From Mesocentrotus franciscanus (taxonomy: Eukaryota; Echinodermata; Echinoidea; Camarodonta; Strongylocentrotidae), in contig CP137679.1 of NCBI GenBank assembly GCA_037976565.1, positions 9,469,973-9,533,972 on the forward strand: 64,000 bases of DNA, read 5' to 3'. Under the pieces are notes generated by a model that saw nothing but the letters and a program-made list of their open reading frames with translations, was not told the origin of the DNA and did not search any database. Positions 48,409 through 60,074 of the stretch are shown piece after piece. The stretch's first letter is position 1. Every line of letters begins with the position of its first letter. The translations under genes and the position numbers were made by a program.

Positions 48409-49381
48409 TACTTCCTCTGGCCTTGTCGGCTCTGCTGTTGCAGGTTTCGTTGGGTGGGTGGCTTTCCCCTTCCCCGCCCCTGGCCTAAAAAAGGCTGGCG
48501 GAAAGAACCCGAGCGCGGGTAAGAAGGTTTCTGAAATTTCTGCTTGGTAGGGCCGGCGGATGGAGTCCATCCCGCGTCTTGGAATTTTGCAAAATTCTGT
48601 GGCTTGTATGGGTGGTAACGTTGGTATGCCAGATAAATGGGTTTGTCCTGTATAATTTCTACCACCCCGGCCGCTGCCCGGTGCTCCTCTTTTGCGTTTT
48701 TCTTGCGTTTTCCAAGTTCATCTCCAAAGAGAAACTTTGTCACTGGAGCCGAAGGCTTGCAAAGATGGCTGTAAGCCGCGTTCATTTCCGGCTTAATGAA
48801 TTCTTTTCTCAAACTATTCAACTCATAATTGGCATTACAGATTAATGCCAAAGGGTCTTACTGAGTTTCTGTGATTGTCTGAGATGAAAGCGACTGCGCC
48901 AAGGCCGACAGTCCTCTGGTCAGAGATCTTTGAACTCTCTGTAGTTTCAATTCACGAGACCGAGCTCGTTGTGAAATGTTGTCCCAGATTGCCGAGTTGA
49001 CTTTGGTGGTGTCCAAAAATTCACAATTACTTGGAGGCAAGTACTTAGCTGAAGTATCTAAGAGGACTTTGTCTTCCAATCGATTCATAATCAAATATGA
49101 GGCTGAGTTTGCAATCTCCTCATCAACTGGCTCTCTCACTCCCGTGGGTACAGCAAACTTGGTTGCAATGTTAGGCCAGGGAGATGTCCCTGGTTAGGTA
49201 CACAAGCCTCCGATATGTATTGCTCCACATCATCCGAGCCAACGTCATCCGCTGACTCAACAATATCGTCAGAAAATTTTCCGCTTTGAGAGGGGCCCGG
49301 AATGACCGCCACCATACGGGCCAACATGGCTTCCATATTATTCATGCGAAGTTCCATGGCTGAAATGCCTGAAACCCCCAC
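48379..49381 (-). pseudogene. DIRS gag-like protein, broken
   Basis: Frames contain KYLPPSNCEFLDTTKVNSAI, W-x-x-I-x-x-x-x-RSRELKLQRVQRSLTRG, then NANYELNSLRKEFIKPEMN and KFLFGDELGK, ending in a Gly/Gln/Arg-rich tail. This is the DIRS ORF1 pattern. An in-frame TAA at 48858-48860 and a frame change near 49150-49190 interrupt it. The foldback insert follows at its 3' side. Confidence 0.7.
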
Positions 49382-49629
49382 GTTTGCTTCTCTGTTATGT
49401 TCACCCGGGGGTCTCGAGACCGTTGCCGGAGCTATAGACTTTGGCTTAATTGAAATTCAGCGACTTCCCGACGGGATGTATGTCTTATGTAAAGTCTTTT
49501 TCTTTACTTCTTTCTTTTTTCCCCGCATGGAGCTCTTATGCTCATTAGGCGGGACGAGTGTTGCAGTGTCGGCTAAGTCCCCCGACAAGCACGGCGGAAA
49601 ATCCACCGTGTAAATTGACATTGTTCGTG

Positions 49630-50168
49630 AACTCACGACAGCTTAGCAAAATTAGCTTTTGCACATGATGTTGATATTGTTATTCTTTCAGACTGTAAAG
49701 AAATGCTGTCAAAAATCCACGATCAATCAATGAAACAATGGCAAACTCGATGGGATAATTCGCAGAAAGGTCGTTTTATGTACCAAATTCAACCGAAAGT
49801 CAAACCTACTGCTGAAACCAACCTTTACAACAGAAGAGAAAAAAGCATAATCCACCGACTGAGAGTCGGAAGCTGCCTACTAAATGAAACCCTGTTCAAA
49901 TTAGGAAAACACCCTAACGGCTTTTGTGATCACTGTAAGAAACTAGAAAACGTACAGCATTTTATTATTGAATGTGAACAATTCGATAGTAAACGTACGC
50001 AGCAGAGTTGGCCGGACAAGCGAAAGCACAGGCGCTCAGTTTTCTCAACGACAAATGATTTGACTGACATAGACAATATTACTTATTAAAACAGACAGGC
50101 GTAAATAGTCAATTTTGACTGAACCCGCTCCAACAATATAAACAACAACAACAACAACAACAACAACG
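49630..50168 (+). mobile_element. LINE 3'-end fragment inserted in the DIRS element
   Basis: The 49703-50089 frame reads WQTRWDNSQKGRFMYQI, then IIHRLRVGSCLLNETLFKLG, and FCDHCKKLENVQHFIIECEQ. This matches the C-terminal zinc-knuckle region of I/Jockey-type LINEs (RLR-x-G-x-x-x-LN...C-x2-C...E-x-V-x-HF-x-x-x-C). A short 3' UTR and a (CAA)n tail at about 50144-50167 follow. Confidence 0.7.
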
Positions 50169-50263
50169 TTTACAATATAGACTGAAGATTTTCGATGAAA
50201 ATTGAAGTATAAATTTGCGCGATGAAAACTTACTTTTCATAAGCCTTAGCTGCGAAGAACGAC

Positions 50264-50312
50264 TATGTGTGCATGCGCGAAGAGCGGGATCTCATGTAGT
50301 CCCTTCAACGAG
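50264..50312. repeat. DIRS inverted terminal repeat, right
   Basis: It is the inverted match of 45025-45072 (TATGTGTGCATGCGCGAAGA...CGGGATCTCATGTAGTC). Confidence 0.65.
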
Positions 50313-51079
50313 ACATACGAAGTAAAATTACCCTTATTCCCTGATAATCTTTAAGGTAAATGCATATGAATGTGCATGATTGCTATCCAGCCGGCTTGCA
50401 CTAAGTATATGATATATGTATATGTATCATATATGATATATATTTTGTATATGATATACTACCTGTCTTTTGGTGCTACCCTTACTAGTTCAAGTTCATG
50501 TTTTATTTTCCACATTCCATTACAAACATCCTATTAGAAAGATAAACAATATGAAACGAAAATATGGAAGGGAACCGCATAGGCCATTTGCCTTTCGAGG
50601 CAGAACCCTAACAAATATATGAATTGGACAATATTTTATGTACACACACACACACACACGAACACACTATCGCACACATTTTGTGAAGAAAATTACAGTT
50701 AGTAACTGGTTCTGTGTGCCGCTAAAGCCAAATAACAACTTTGCTTGAAACAAAAACAACTCCAAGCAAGGAATTTATCATTATATACTAAATAACTGCT
50801 CCGCCGAACAAGGCAGAAAAGTGGTCGTAACCACATTCAAGATATTAACATAGGAAGAAAAGAAGAAAAACATTGAGTAACATATTTGTATAGAAGCAAA
50901 CTGTATAAGGGTAATATTTTATTAACAATATCTCCCCTAAGTGTTCTTATAAGTACGTACATTTAAAACATCCTTTAATTTTCTGTTTCTGCCAACAACA
51001 GAAAAACTTAACTTCACCATTGTTTCAACATTTTAGTAATTAACGGTTGCGCTCATTCGCATACATTCAAAAGTCCTAA

Positions 51080-51345
51080 GTGGGTAATTATTCTAGGGTG
51101 ATTGCCCTAAGGGGGTTATTGTCCTAAGGGGTAATTCTCTTCAGTGTGTAATTCTCTTCGGGAGGTAATTGTCCGAAGGGGAAATTTTTCCCGGGGAAAA
51201 TTGTCCGTAGGGGGTGATTATCTTAGGGGGTATTTTACCAGGGAGTAATTGTGCTAGGGGGTAATTTTCCTAAGGGGGTAATTGTCCTAGGGGTTAATTG
51301 TCCCATGTGCATATTCCGGGGGTATTTGTTCTCGGGGTTGTTGTC
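51080..51345. repeat. Minisatellite of the GGGGGTAATTGTCCTA family (opposite orientation)
   Basis: About 15 degenerate 16-bp units (GGGGGTAATTGTCCTA) run on the plus strand, complementary in orientation to the array at 31370-31575. Confidence 0.65.
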
Positions 51346-51834
51346 TTTATACGTCAAACAACATACATCAATATTAGTGAATTTGTACATACACCATGTA
51401 ATAAACCTACGAGCAATAGAAGATATTTGCTTTACCAGGTGATCAACAAATATTTTGTTAAACAAATAACAGGTTGGCGGGTATTATATTTTAAGTCAGT
51501 TAAAACAGTTTTTCAAAATAATGATCAAATTATTTTCTTGACTCATCTATTGTAAATCTTTCAAGCAGATAAGAATTTAGTTTTTCAGTATTGATTCAGA
51601 ACATATCCGTCATCCGCCCTATTATATGCTGGATATCCCACTGAGAGTAGACAATAACATATCAGTAATTTTGAATTTAATTAATATGTATATTAACCAT
51701 CAGGGCGTCGTTTCACGAAACCGTTGTGCAATATCGCTGACATCCCATTGGAACGCGTGTATTAAGATTGAGACACGTTTCAATAAGATGTCAGTGAACA
51801 TGTACTTATGACGGCTTCGTAAATCGATGCCCAG

Positions 51835-52086
51835 GTTCGCGGGTCTACTGGAGCGACTCTAGAAACTATAAAATTGAATCCGTCGACCTCTGGGGCAACG
51901 ACAGAATGGTTCATCTGGCGACATCGTCGATTGGCCCTTGGGACCTAGCAGTCGTCGACGACAGTATAATATGGACGGATTATAGTTATGATGCAATTGG
52001 TGTAACTTCAACCAACAGTAGCAGCGGTTACAGTTTCTACTACCACAACACCTTCCAAGAGCCACGCGGCATACATGTGTATCGAG
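51835..52086 (+). CDS. YWTD-repeat protein, exon 5
   Basis: This 252-nt exon, phase 1 to phase 1, has acceptor AATCGATGCCCAG and donor GTTTGT. It reads SRVYWSDSRNYKIESVDLWG, then IGPWDLAVVDDSIIWTDYSY and TFQEPRGIHVYR. These are the fifth (YWSD) and sixth (IWTD) repeats, with the closing E-P-R-G-I-x-V strand. With exons 2-4 this makes a complete six-bladed propeller. The next exon, normally EGF-like, is not seen in the remaining 12 kb. Confidence 0.82.
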
Positions 52087-52514
52087 GTTTGTATCTGATT
52101 CGCATTTCGAATACACCGTCATGAGAGTGGCAGATCCAGGAGGGAGCATGGGGGAATCTTAGGAACACATTGACCCATATTCTATTTTAAAAATTTAACC
52201 TGCTTTTGTTCAAAATATGGTGCATTAACTATAATGAAGTTACTCCGAGGTGTACCTTTTTCCTTCGTTAAACGTGATCTTAGACCTGGGGTTGGGTTTA
52301 ACTGAAATAGAAAAGGATGAACCGTTGATTGCAAATAGAAAACGCGTCCCCCTAATTGTGTTCCAACCATAATTATATTATATTGACTGGGCTTGAGGGG
52401 TATATCATAAATATTGACCAAGCTAAGATCATATTGCCCCGAGTCGAAAGACGAGGGCAATATGGTCTTAGCGCGGTCAATATTTAAGATGTACCCCGAA
52501 AGAAGCCAAGTCAA
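52087..52514. other. Start of the next YWTD intron; non-coding
   Basis: No exon seen. An imperfect palindrome at about 52390-52500 (GGCTTGAGGGGTATATCATAAATATTGACC...GGTCAATATTTAAGATGTACCCCGAAAGAAGCC) could form a hairpin. Confidence 0.4.
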
Positions 52515-53149
52515 TCTATATATTAATACGCAAAATCGCCGCGGGGGGCACAAAACGGTTTATGAAAAACGTCTTTCCTCGACCGCGTCCGCCTTCGCCG
52601 TGGCGCGGAAACGGCGACACAATTCCACGAGGCATGTCTCCCGTATCCCTCGTGCCGCGTCGACCCCGCTGTCGCCGTCGATGTCGTTAAACGTGGTTCC
52701 GGGGTCCCGGGGAGGAAGGGCCGACGAGGGCACGGCAGGCGTTGTCCGTGCAAGGAGGCGACGAACCCGCGAGAGTGAGGCAGCAAGAGGCGTGCACCCG
52801 CCCTCTGTCTAATCACGGGCATGCCAGAGAAATACACAGCATATGACAATCCACTCCATAATGTGTTGTAGCAGATACACGCTGCACGGACCGGGCCTAC
52901 TCCGTGTGAGGCATCTTGCTGTATGATACGCTTTGCAGGCTCTTCACGGGCATGCCAGAGAAATACACAGCAGACGACAATCTACTCAACTCATGTAGCG
53001 TAGCAAGTACAAGGCGCAACGGGCTGGGCCTATCCCGTGTTAGGCATCTTGCTATATATAGGCCTATGCAGCAGCCAAACCGACGGTTCTCCGCTCACAC
53101 ACACACAGTTCATTCGTGCGACTGCTGCAATATATTGCCCAGGTCGAAA

Positions 53150-54440
53150 TTCCCATAGAAACCAGTAGAAACCAGTAGAGACATTCTACTGGTTTCTACT
53201 GGTTTTTCAGAGACCAGTAGAGTCTACTGGTTTCAGGAGGAACTGTGAAGTCAAACCAGTAGAGACCTTTACATACCAGCAGAGTCTAATGGTTTGAATC
53301 CCAGTAAAAACCAATAGAAACCAATAGGATCTAATGGTTTGAAAATAGGTGTAAAAATACTAAGTCAAACCAATAGAAACCTTTACAAACCAGTAGAGTC
53401 TAATGGTTTGAATCCCAGTAAAAACTAATAGGATATAATGGTTTGAATATCGGTGTAAAAATACTAAGTCAAACCAATAGAAACCTTTACAAACCAGTAT
53501 GAGTCTAAAGGTTTGAATCCCAGTAAAAACCAATATAAACCAATAGGATCTAATGGTTTGAACATAGGTGTAAAAATACTAAGGGTTAGTCAAACCAATA
53601 GAAACCTTTACAAACCAGTAGAGTATAATGGTTTGAATCCCAATAAAAACCAATAGAAACCAATAGGATCTAATGGTTTAAAGATAGGTGTAAAAATACT
53701 AAGTCAAACCAATAGAAACCTTTACAAACCAGTAGAGTCTAATGGTTTGAATCCCAATAAAAACCAATAGAAACCAATAGGATCTAATGGTTTAAAGATA
53801 GGTGTAAAAATACTAAGTCAAACCAATAGAAACCTTTACAAACCAGTAGAGTCTAATGGTTTGAATCCCAGTAAAAACCAATAGGATAGAATGGTTTGAA
53901 TATCGGTGTAAAAATACTAAGTCAAACCAATAGAAACCTTTACAAACCAGTATGAGTCTAATGGTTTGAATCCCAGTAAAAACCAATAAAAACCAATAGG
54001 ATCTAATGGTTTGAACATAGGTGTAAAAATACTAAGGGTTAGTCAAACCAATAGAAACCTTTACAAACCAGTAGAGTATAATGGTTTGAATCCCAATAAA
54101 AACCAATAGAAACCAATAGGATCTAATGGTTTAAAGATAGGTGTAAAAATACTAAGTCAAACCAATAGAAACCTTTACAAACCAGTAGAGTCTAATGGTT
54201 TGAATCCCAATAAAACCAATAGAAACCAATAGGATCTAATGGTTTAAAGATAGGTGTAAAAATACTAAGTCAAACCAATAGAAACCTTTACAAACCAGTA
54301 GAGTCTAATGGTTTGAATCCCAATAAAAACCAATAGAAACCAATAGGATCTAATGGTTTAAACATAGGTGTAAAAATACTAAGTCAAACCAATAGAAACC
54401 TTTACAAACCAGTAGACTCTTTAATGGTTTGAAGACCATG
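53150..54440. repeat. Tandem array, left arm of foldback element
   Basis: About ten units of roughly 105-125 bp: CTAAGTCAAACCAATAGAAA, CCTTTACAAACCAGTAGAGT, CTAATGGTTTGAATCC and so on. Each unit is itself built from ACCAATAGAAACC and ACCAGTAG sub-repeats. Units differ by small indels and substitutions. Confidence 0.85.
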
Positions 54441-57400
54441 CATGCAGTATCCAATAGAAACCAGTAGAATCTAATATGAGCATGTGTCAAAGTAAATAGG
54501 GCAATTATCAGAGGTGAAAATAGAGAACTTCTTGGGGCTTTAGTGCACCTTACACACACCCCCCCCCCGCTTATTCACCGACTGACTGAGTCGCCGATAA
54601 ATATTTGCACGAACATAAGACCACAAAAAGTGCCTTACCCCTCCTCCCTCCCCTCCCTCCCCTCCCCTCCCTTCCCCCTCCCCTCGCCCTCCCCCTGCCA
54701 ATATTTTTGCATGGCTTGCATTTTTTACCTAATTACCAACGGTCCTGCTCGATTTGAATGGATGGAGCTAGCTGTGTGTACGTGTGTATGTATACATAGG
54801 CTCACACCCACTGTATAGCATGCATAGCATATATATGCGACAGGAGATCAAGTGAAACTGCATATATGTTCTACGACAGTTCCTTCTTAATGCTGTGTTT
54901 CCCCTGCTAATCTACAGTATGGGTGAGTCTTATATTTACTTGATTTATTTACAATATGTACATATAGATCTAGTAATTGTTTTCTGTTCAGAAAAGTAGA
55001 AATGTATGATTGTGAATTAGTCTAGCCACTCTAGGACTTTCAACTCGTACCTGCCGACAATCGGACAAGATGAGAAATGTATGATCCCATCTATGTATTT
55101 TTATGTAGGCCGGATCGACCTTGATGGGATGCATGGAGCATATCATTCAAAGTAACTCCAGCCCTGGAGTTACATTCAAAGCAAAACGAACCTCTACATG
55201 CCATGTGAATGATGGACTATATATGAATTGCGTTTATAGAAAAGACATAAAAATCTTTGTATAAAAGGCCCTTTAAGGAAAACTCCAATGATAGGACAAC
55301 AGATGGCATGTGCAGTAACTGTTTTCTGTTCTGAAACGTAGTATTAGTACTAGTAGTAATGTATGATTGTGAACTAGTAGAAGGAGTGCTTTCAATCAAC
55401 GCCTGCCGCCAAGATGAGAAATGTATTGTATGATCCCATCTATGAATTTTATGTAAGATTTTGATGGGATCATCATTCAAAGCAAAGTTTGTGCATTTAC
55501 AGTACCTACACCACGCACCCTTTCGAGACAAACGGGGGCTTCCTCGAAAGGGTGCGTTGAACGCGCCGCACCGCGCACCACACCCTTTCGATGTAAGCCG
55601 TGCCACATAACCTGAAACAAGTACTTTAACAGAAACATTTCTACAGAGTTTATAGACAGCAAGTGTATCAGAGAAAAACTTTAACTTTACCTCTGAAGAC
55701 GTGTACGAATTTCTGTCACCATAAATGGTATAATCAGCTTATGGTGTGTTCCTACAATATAAACAGAAGCCTTTATCTTGAAATAAACGGTTAGACCCGT
55801 AAATGGTAACAAAATTCTTCGCCCACAGGCTGTACAAAGAAGTTTGTAGTAGGCCTACATGTATGTGTGTTGCACATGCATCAACCGTTCAATTTGTTTT
55901 AACTTTATTTATTTTCTTATTATTTATTAATTGTAGGCATCTTTTGACATCTTTCGTCAAAGCAGTGGATTCAAAGCACATTGTGGCCGCAGTATATTGA
56001 CGTGAGACCATGTAGAAAATGCTACTTTCTCTCAACCTTCTGGATCAGCATTCAGCAGCCTCGTGACACAGTTGAAGCCATTATCGGTAATTGTGTAAAT
56101 GTACTTGTGTTATTTCTGTACATATATTTTTCATATTTTCCATGATCACTGATTAATTAGACATCAAAGAATTGATCATTTCATTCCAAAGGCTTATTTT
56201 TCCTAAGTTTTAAATATATATACTGAAATTTATTTCAGATCACTAAACCTGCAGGTATGTTGCAATAACCAACCATATTTTGCGAGTTTCAAAAAGTATT
56301 CTTTTCCCTTCTCAGCATAGGTCAAAAGAGCTTTGATTCTACTCTCATCAGCAAACTGTATTGATAAATATTTACACAAAATCCTAAATCACGTTTTGCA
56401 TTGCCAACAAATGTTTAAAATGCAAAGGTATGTTTATATTATGTTTGTGAGCAATGAGAGATTATTTTATTTCTGATAAATCTTTGAAGCAGTACTTTTC
56501 GGACAGAATTCATTATTTAGTTCATTGTTTACGTTCCAGTTTTAAAATGTATAAAAGTTTTTCTTAACTTGTATTCCTTTCTTTTTGCTTTATTCATGCA
56601 TTAGAATTCTTTGCGTGTATGTACCATGGCTCAAGCAGCACTTGCATTATACAGGAGATTCCACCCGAAAGCTAAACCATGAGTCCAAGCTGAAGAGGAA
56701 TATTTCCAAAATGCCGTCTACACACACTCGATAGCATAACTGCAAGAAAATTTCAGGTTATTTTCCCCTTCATTATAGAGATAGAGAGATGGGGGGGGGG
56801 GGCTGAGTTATAGCCACGAACCTGAATAGCTTAGCTGTAGAACTGAAATGCCCATTTATGTCACTTGCAATTTTAATGAATTACAGGGTTTACAAACTGA
56901 CATAGTAACGATTTGGGTAAAAGATCTCAGTATTTGTGTACATTTGTTATTACTATTTATGAAGTAGACCTGTTTCATAATGCTTATGTAGTAGATCAGT
57001 CTCATGCTCACCCTTCCCCCACCCCTTTGTATCAATATGTCAGTTCCTAAAACCTGTAGCAAATTATATAAGTTGGTAATAGAGAAAAATCCCCCAACCC
57101 CCTTCATATCAATATGTCAGTTCCTAAAACCTGTGGCAAATCATATAAGGTGGTAATAGAGAAAAATTGAGTGAGGTAAATGCAATACAAATCGATTCCA
57201 TTCTTAAGCAGTTGAGACTTATTCAGGTATGGCATGTGAACCGCCAAAAACTTCAAAAATGCTGCAGTTTGGTTTTATGTGTAAAGTGAATGGCAACAAA
57301 GGACCTACATGTTTTTGTATGTTTTGGACTGTGCATATATTTAGTGATCTCTGTATTATACTATACAGAAATGTAAAGCATATTGAACTTTATGTCAACT

Positions 57401-59319
57401 GCAGCATCATATCTGAACGAGTCTTAAAGTCCGACCCTTGTAACAAGTTCATTGAAATGGAAGCTGAAAAATAAGAGAAACAAAAAGGTGAAAGTTTGAA
57501 ATAAATCGGGCCAATATTAAGGGAGTTATAAAAAGTTTGAAATATGAGATCACTAAATCCAAGCACATCTAAAATGGGCAATTTGGTCAGTGGATTATGA
57601 CGTGGTAATGGGACAACTCTCCCACATGTTACTGAAATATAATTAATTCTCTTTTTATTCTTAGTTTGGGAACTACTCAAAATATATTATGGATAGCACA
57701 TTATTACAAGTCCTCTACAGAGAAAAGCCACTCCTGGAATCATACATTTTGGTAACGGGTGAATTGAATAATTGGTAATGAGGCACCTAACAAGGACCTA
57801 TGCATTGATTTGATTACAGTTCGAAAATGACCTATTTATATGGATTGGAAATCTTTGAACTGTTACATGTAGTTTTCTGAAAGTTCATAATTTTATGAAT
57901 TCTGAAGCGTTCATAATTCTAAAAATTTAATAGAGTTCATAATTCTGAAAATGAACTAGGATTTGTAATTCCAAAAAAAAATGAAACATGGTTTATAATT
58001 CCTAAAAATTAAAAAGGGCTCAATACTTCCAAAGGTTTATTATTCTGAAAATGTGAATAGAACCCTGTATCCTTTTCGGAATTAGGAACCTTATATATAA
58101 TGAATCCTATTTCATACTCAAAATAATGACACCATTTCATTTGCGGAATTATGAACCCTATTTCAATATCGTTATTATCACCCCTTTTTCAATTCCGGAA
58201 TTACTCACCCTATTTATTTTTTGGAATTATGAAATCTATTTCATTTTTAAATTCAAACCTTCTGAAATATGAACCACATTTCATTTGTTTATCAAATGTC
58301 AAGAGGAAATTGAAATTTGTCATAATACACTGTACTATCAAGTTACTTTTATTAATGAACGGCACACTCTTTAGTTACCATAATATCACAGCACTTGTCA
58401 AAATAGTAAGGCCGTAATTTATTTTGTTTTGCTGGTGAATATAGTAGGCTTATATGTAGTACACAATATTTTCATTTCCAATTGCTGCAACTTCATATCA
58501 ATCTTTTACATGTACTTTGACAATTTACAGGTAAAATTCATGCTTTGCGTTATCATTTGTGATTTATTCTCCAAATTGAAATACATGGATAAAGTACTTA
58601 AATTTGTGAAAATTAACTTATTCTCCATAGTGGAAAATTACAAATAAAATTTTTGAGCAAAAATGCATGATGCTCATTGTTTGTACTCAAGATGGCTACC
58701 GTAAGAAAACTATATTGCAAATTGCCAAACCTACTCTTTTAAACATCTACAGTACTCCAAATTTTCAAGATTGATTTATCTTTTTTTAAACTGGCCATAT
58801 TTTTTAGACAATAATTAGCCAATTTAACATTGTTTTTGCTCTTTCTTCCTTTGTTGTTGAAATATGTATTTTTAAAAAACTTCCCTTTTCATGAAAGCTG
58901 TTAACCTCTTTTTTAAACGTTCATGACGTTCATGTTATTGCAATCACTATATGATGTATGATATTCTGACAGATAATAAAATGATACACTGTTGAGTGTT
59001 AAATATGATAAAGATGAATCAACATGATTGTGATGTCTTTTGTTAACAGACATTTGCGAGAGAAGTGGCTGAACCTCGAGAAAATGGTTAATTGTGTTGA
59101 AAATGAACTTCATGCCAGCTCCTGTCATTTTTGTGTCTACTTTGCAGACCAGCATGCTCTTTCAAAGTAAAAAAACAAACAAGGGCTGGCAGATTTTGTG
59201 AGAAGTACTGTGTTGGAAGTGCATTGAGGTAGTAGAATTTCAACTGATCAAAAAAATGTCAATCATGCAATGTAACCAATGCTATTTTTATATTTAGCTA
59301 CTGGAAAGGCGACTGGTGC
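54441..59319. other. Core of the foldback element, no transposase seen
   Basis: The core is AT-rich, with a C/T-rich tract (54640-54700) and a palindromic pair of CTTTCGAGG/CCTCGAAAG words near 55518-55557. Two near-identical 50-bp blocks occur (CCCTTTGTATCAATATGTCAGTTCCTAAAACC near 57025 and again near 57105). Exon-like segments bounded by AG and GT occur at about 55937-56089, but the frames have stops. Repeated phrases of the type TTCATAATTCTGAAAATGAA fill 57870-58270. Nothing is assignable to a known protein. Confidence 0.4.
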
Positions 59320-60055
59320 AGTACAGTTGGGATTCCTACTGGTCTCCTACTGGTTCCATTGGGGATTCCTACTTGTTTTCTACTGGTCTCCTACTGGTTC
59401 CAATAGAGAATCCTACTGGCCTCCTAATGGTTCCAGTAGGGATTCCTATTGGTCTCCTAATGGTTCCAGTAGGGATTCCTACTGGTCTCCTATTGGTTCC
59501 TGTAAGGAATCCTACTGGTTTTCTATTGGTTCCAGTAAGGAATCCTACTGGTTTTCTACTGGTCTCCTAATGGTTCCAGTAGGGATTCCTACTGGTCTCC
59601 TATTGGTTCCTGTAAGGAATCCTACTGGTTTTCTATTGGTTCCTGTAAGGAATCCTACTGGTTTTCTACTGGTCTCCTAATGGTTCCAGTAGGGATTCCT
59701 ACTGGTCTCCTATTGGTTCCTATAAGGAATCCTACTGGTTTTCTATTGGTTCCTGTAAGGAATTATACTGGTTTCCTAATGGTTCCAGTCGGGATTCCTA
59801 CTGGTCTCCTATTGGTTCCTATAAGGAATCCTACTGGTTTTCTATTGGTTCCTGTAAGGAATCCTACTGGTTTTCTACTGGTCTGTCTTCTGGTTTGTAA
59901 TGGTTCCAGTAGGGATTTTTACTGGTACTATAATGGATCCATTACAAAAAAGTCTACTGGTTTCTACTGGTTAGGTCCCACTTTACATATTGAAACCAGT
60001 AGAGAATTGACCAGTAGAAACCAGTAAAAATTTCTACTGGTTTTTTTCTAATGGA
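59320..60055. repeat. Tandem array, right arm of foldback element
   Basis: Units of about 48 bp built on GGTTCC(A/T)GTAAGGAATCCTACTGGTTTTCTA alternate in a longer higher-order pattern. The unit length is a multiple of three, so several frames stay open (repeated VPVGIPTGLLL-type peptides). This is a repeat artefact, not a gene. Confidence 0.8.
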
Positions 60056-60074
60056 TTTTCGACCTGGGTGGCAC

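Larger units (their letters stand above)
44960..50340 (-). mobile_element. DIRS-like retrotransposon (tyrosine recombinase type)
   Basis: Minus-strand fragments appear in the correct DIRS order: gag-like (49381-48408), RT (47363-46882), RNase H (about 46500-46090) and tyrosine recombinase (about 45540-45170). Inverted terminal repeats of about 55 bp are visible: ATTACATGAGATCCCG...CGCGCATGCGCACATA at 45033-45070, and its inverse at 50264-50302. Inverted ends plus YR are hallmarks of DIRS. All frames have many stops, and two other elements are inserted in it. Outer limits are approximate. Confidence 0.75.
31235..51834 (+). other. Intron 4 of the YWTD gene (20.6 kb, nested transposons)
   Basis: The donor GTAAGG at 31235 and acceptor ATGCCCAG ending at 51834 join two YWTD exons with matching phase 1. 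Nearly all the interior is explained by the LINE, Harbinger, DIRS and minisatellite features listed separately. Unassigned parts, 50340-51060 and 51350-51830, are AT-rich with a (CA)n near 50645 and show no gene. Confidence 0.65.
53138..60068. mobile_element. Foldback element with tandem-repeat arms
   Basis: The ends CCCAGGTCGAAATTCCCAT and ATGGATTTTCGACCTGGG are inverted matches. Just inside, both arms are arrays of ACCAGTAG / CTACTGGT-type words in opposite orientation (53150-54440 and 59320-60055). The flanks ...GCAATATATTG and TGGCACAAACC... rejoin to match the uninterrupted sibling at about 61970-61985 (GCAATATTTTGGCACAAACC), with a 2-bp TG overlap. The 4.8-kb middle has no recognised transposase. 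The design recalls sea urchin TU-type foldback elements (established knowledge, analogy only). Confidence 0.75.

Noticed and set aside
31370..51345. A single 20-kb foldback transposon bounded by the two minisatellites
   Set aside because: The arrays are degenerate, of different length and without a visible target duplication, so a single element is not supported; it is kept only as a question in the findings.
52414..52849. GC-rich ORFs of 108-132 aa on both strands
   Set aside because: They lie in a GC-rich Helitron segment. Sibling frames at 61323-61650 are not conserved in the same phase.
53150..54440. CRISPR-like array
   Set aside because: Repeats are contiguous and degenerate with no unique spacers, and the context is eukaryotic.
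59279..60027. Repetitive VPVGIPTGLL-type proteins of 84-133 aa
   Set aside because: They come from a 48-bp tandem repeat whose length is a multiple of three, so several frames are open by construction.
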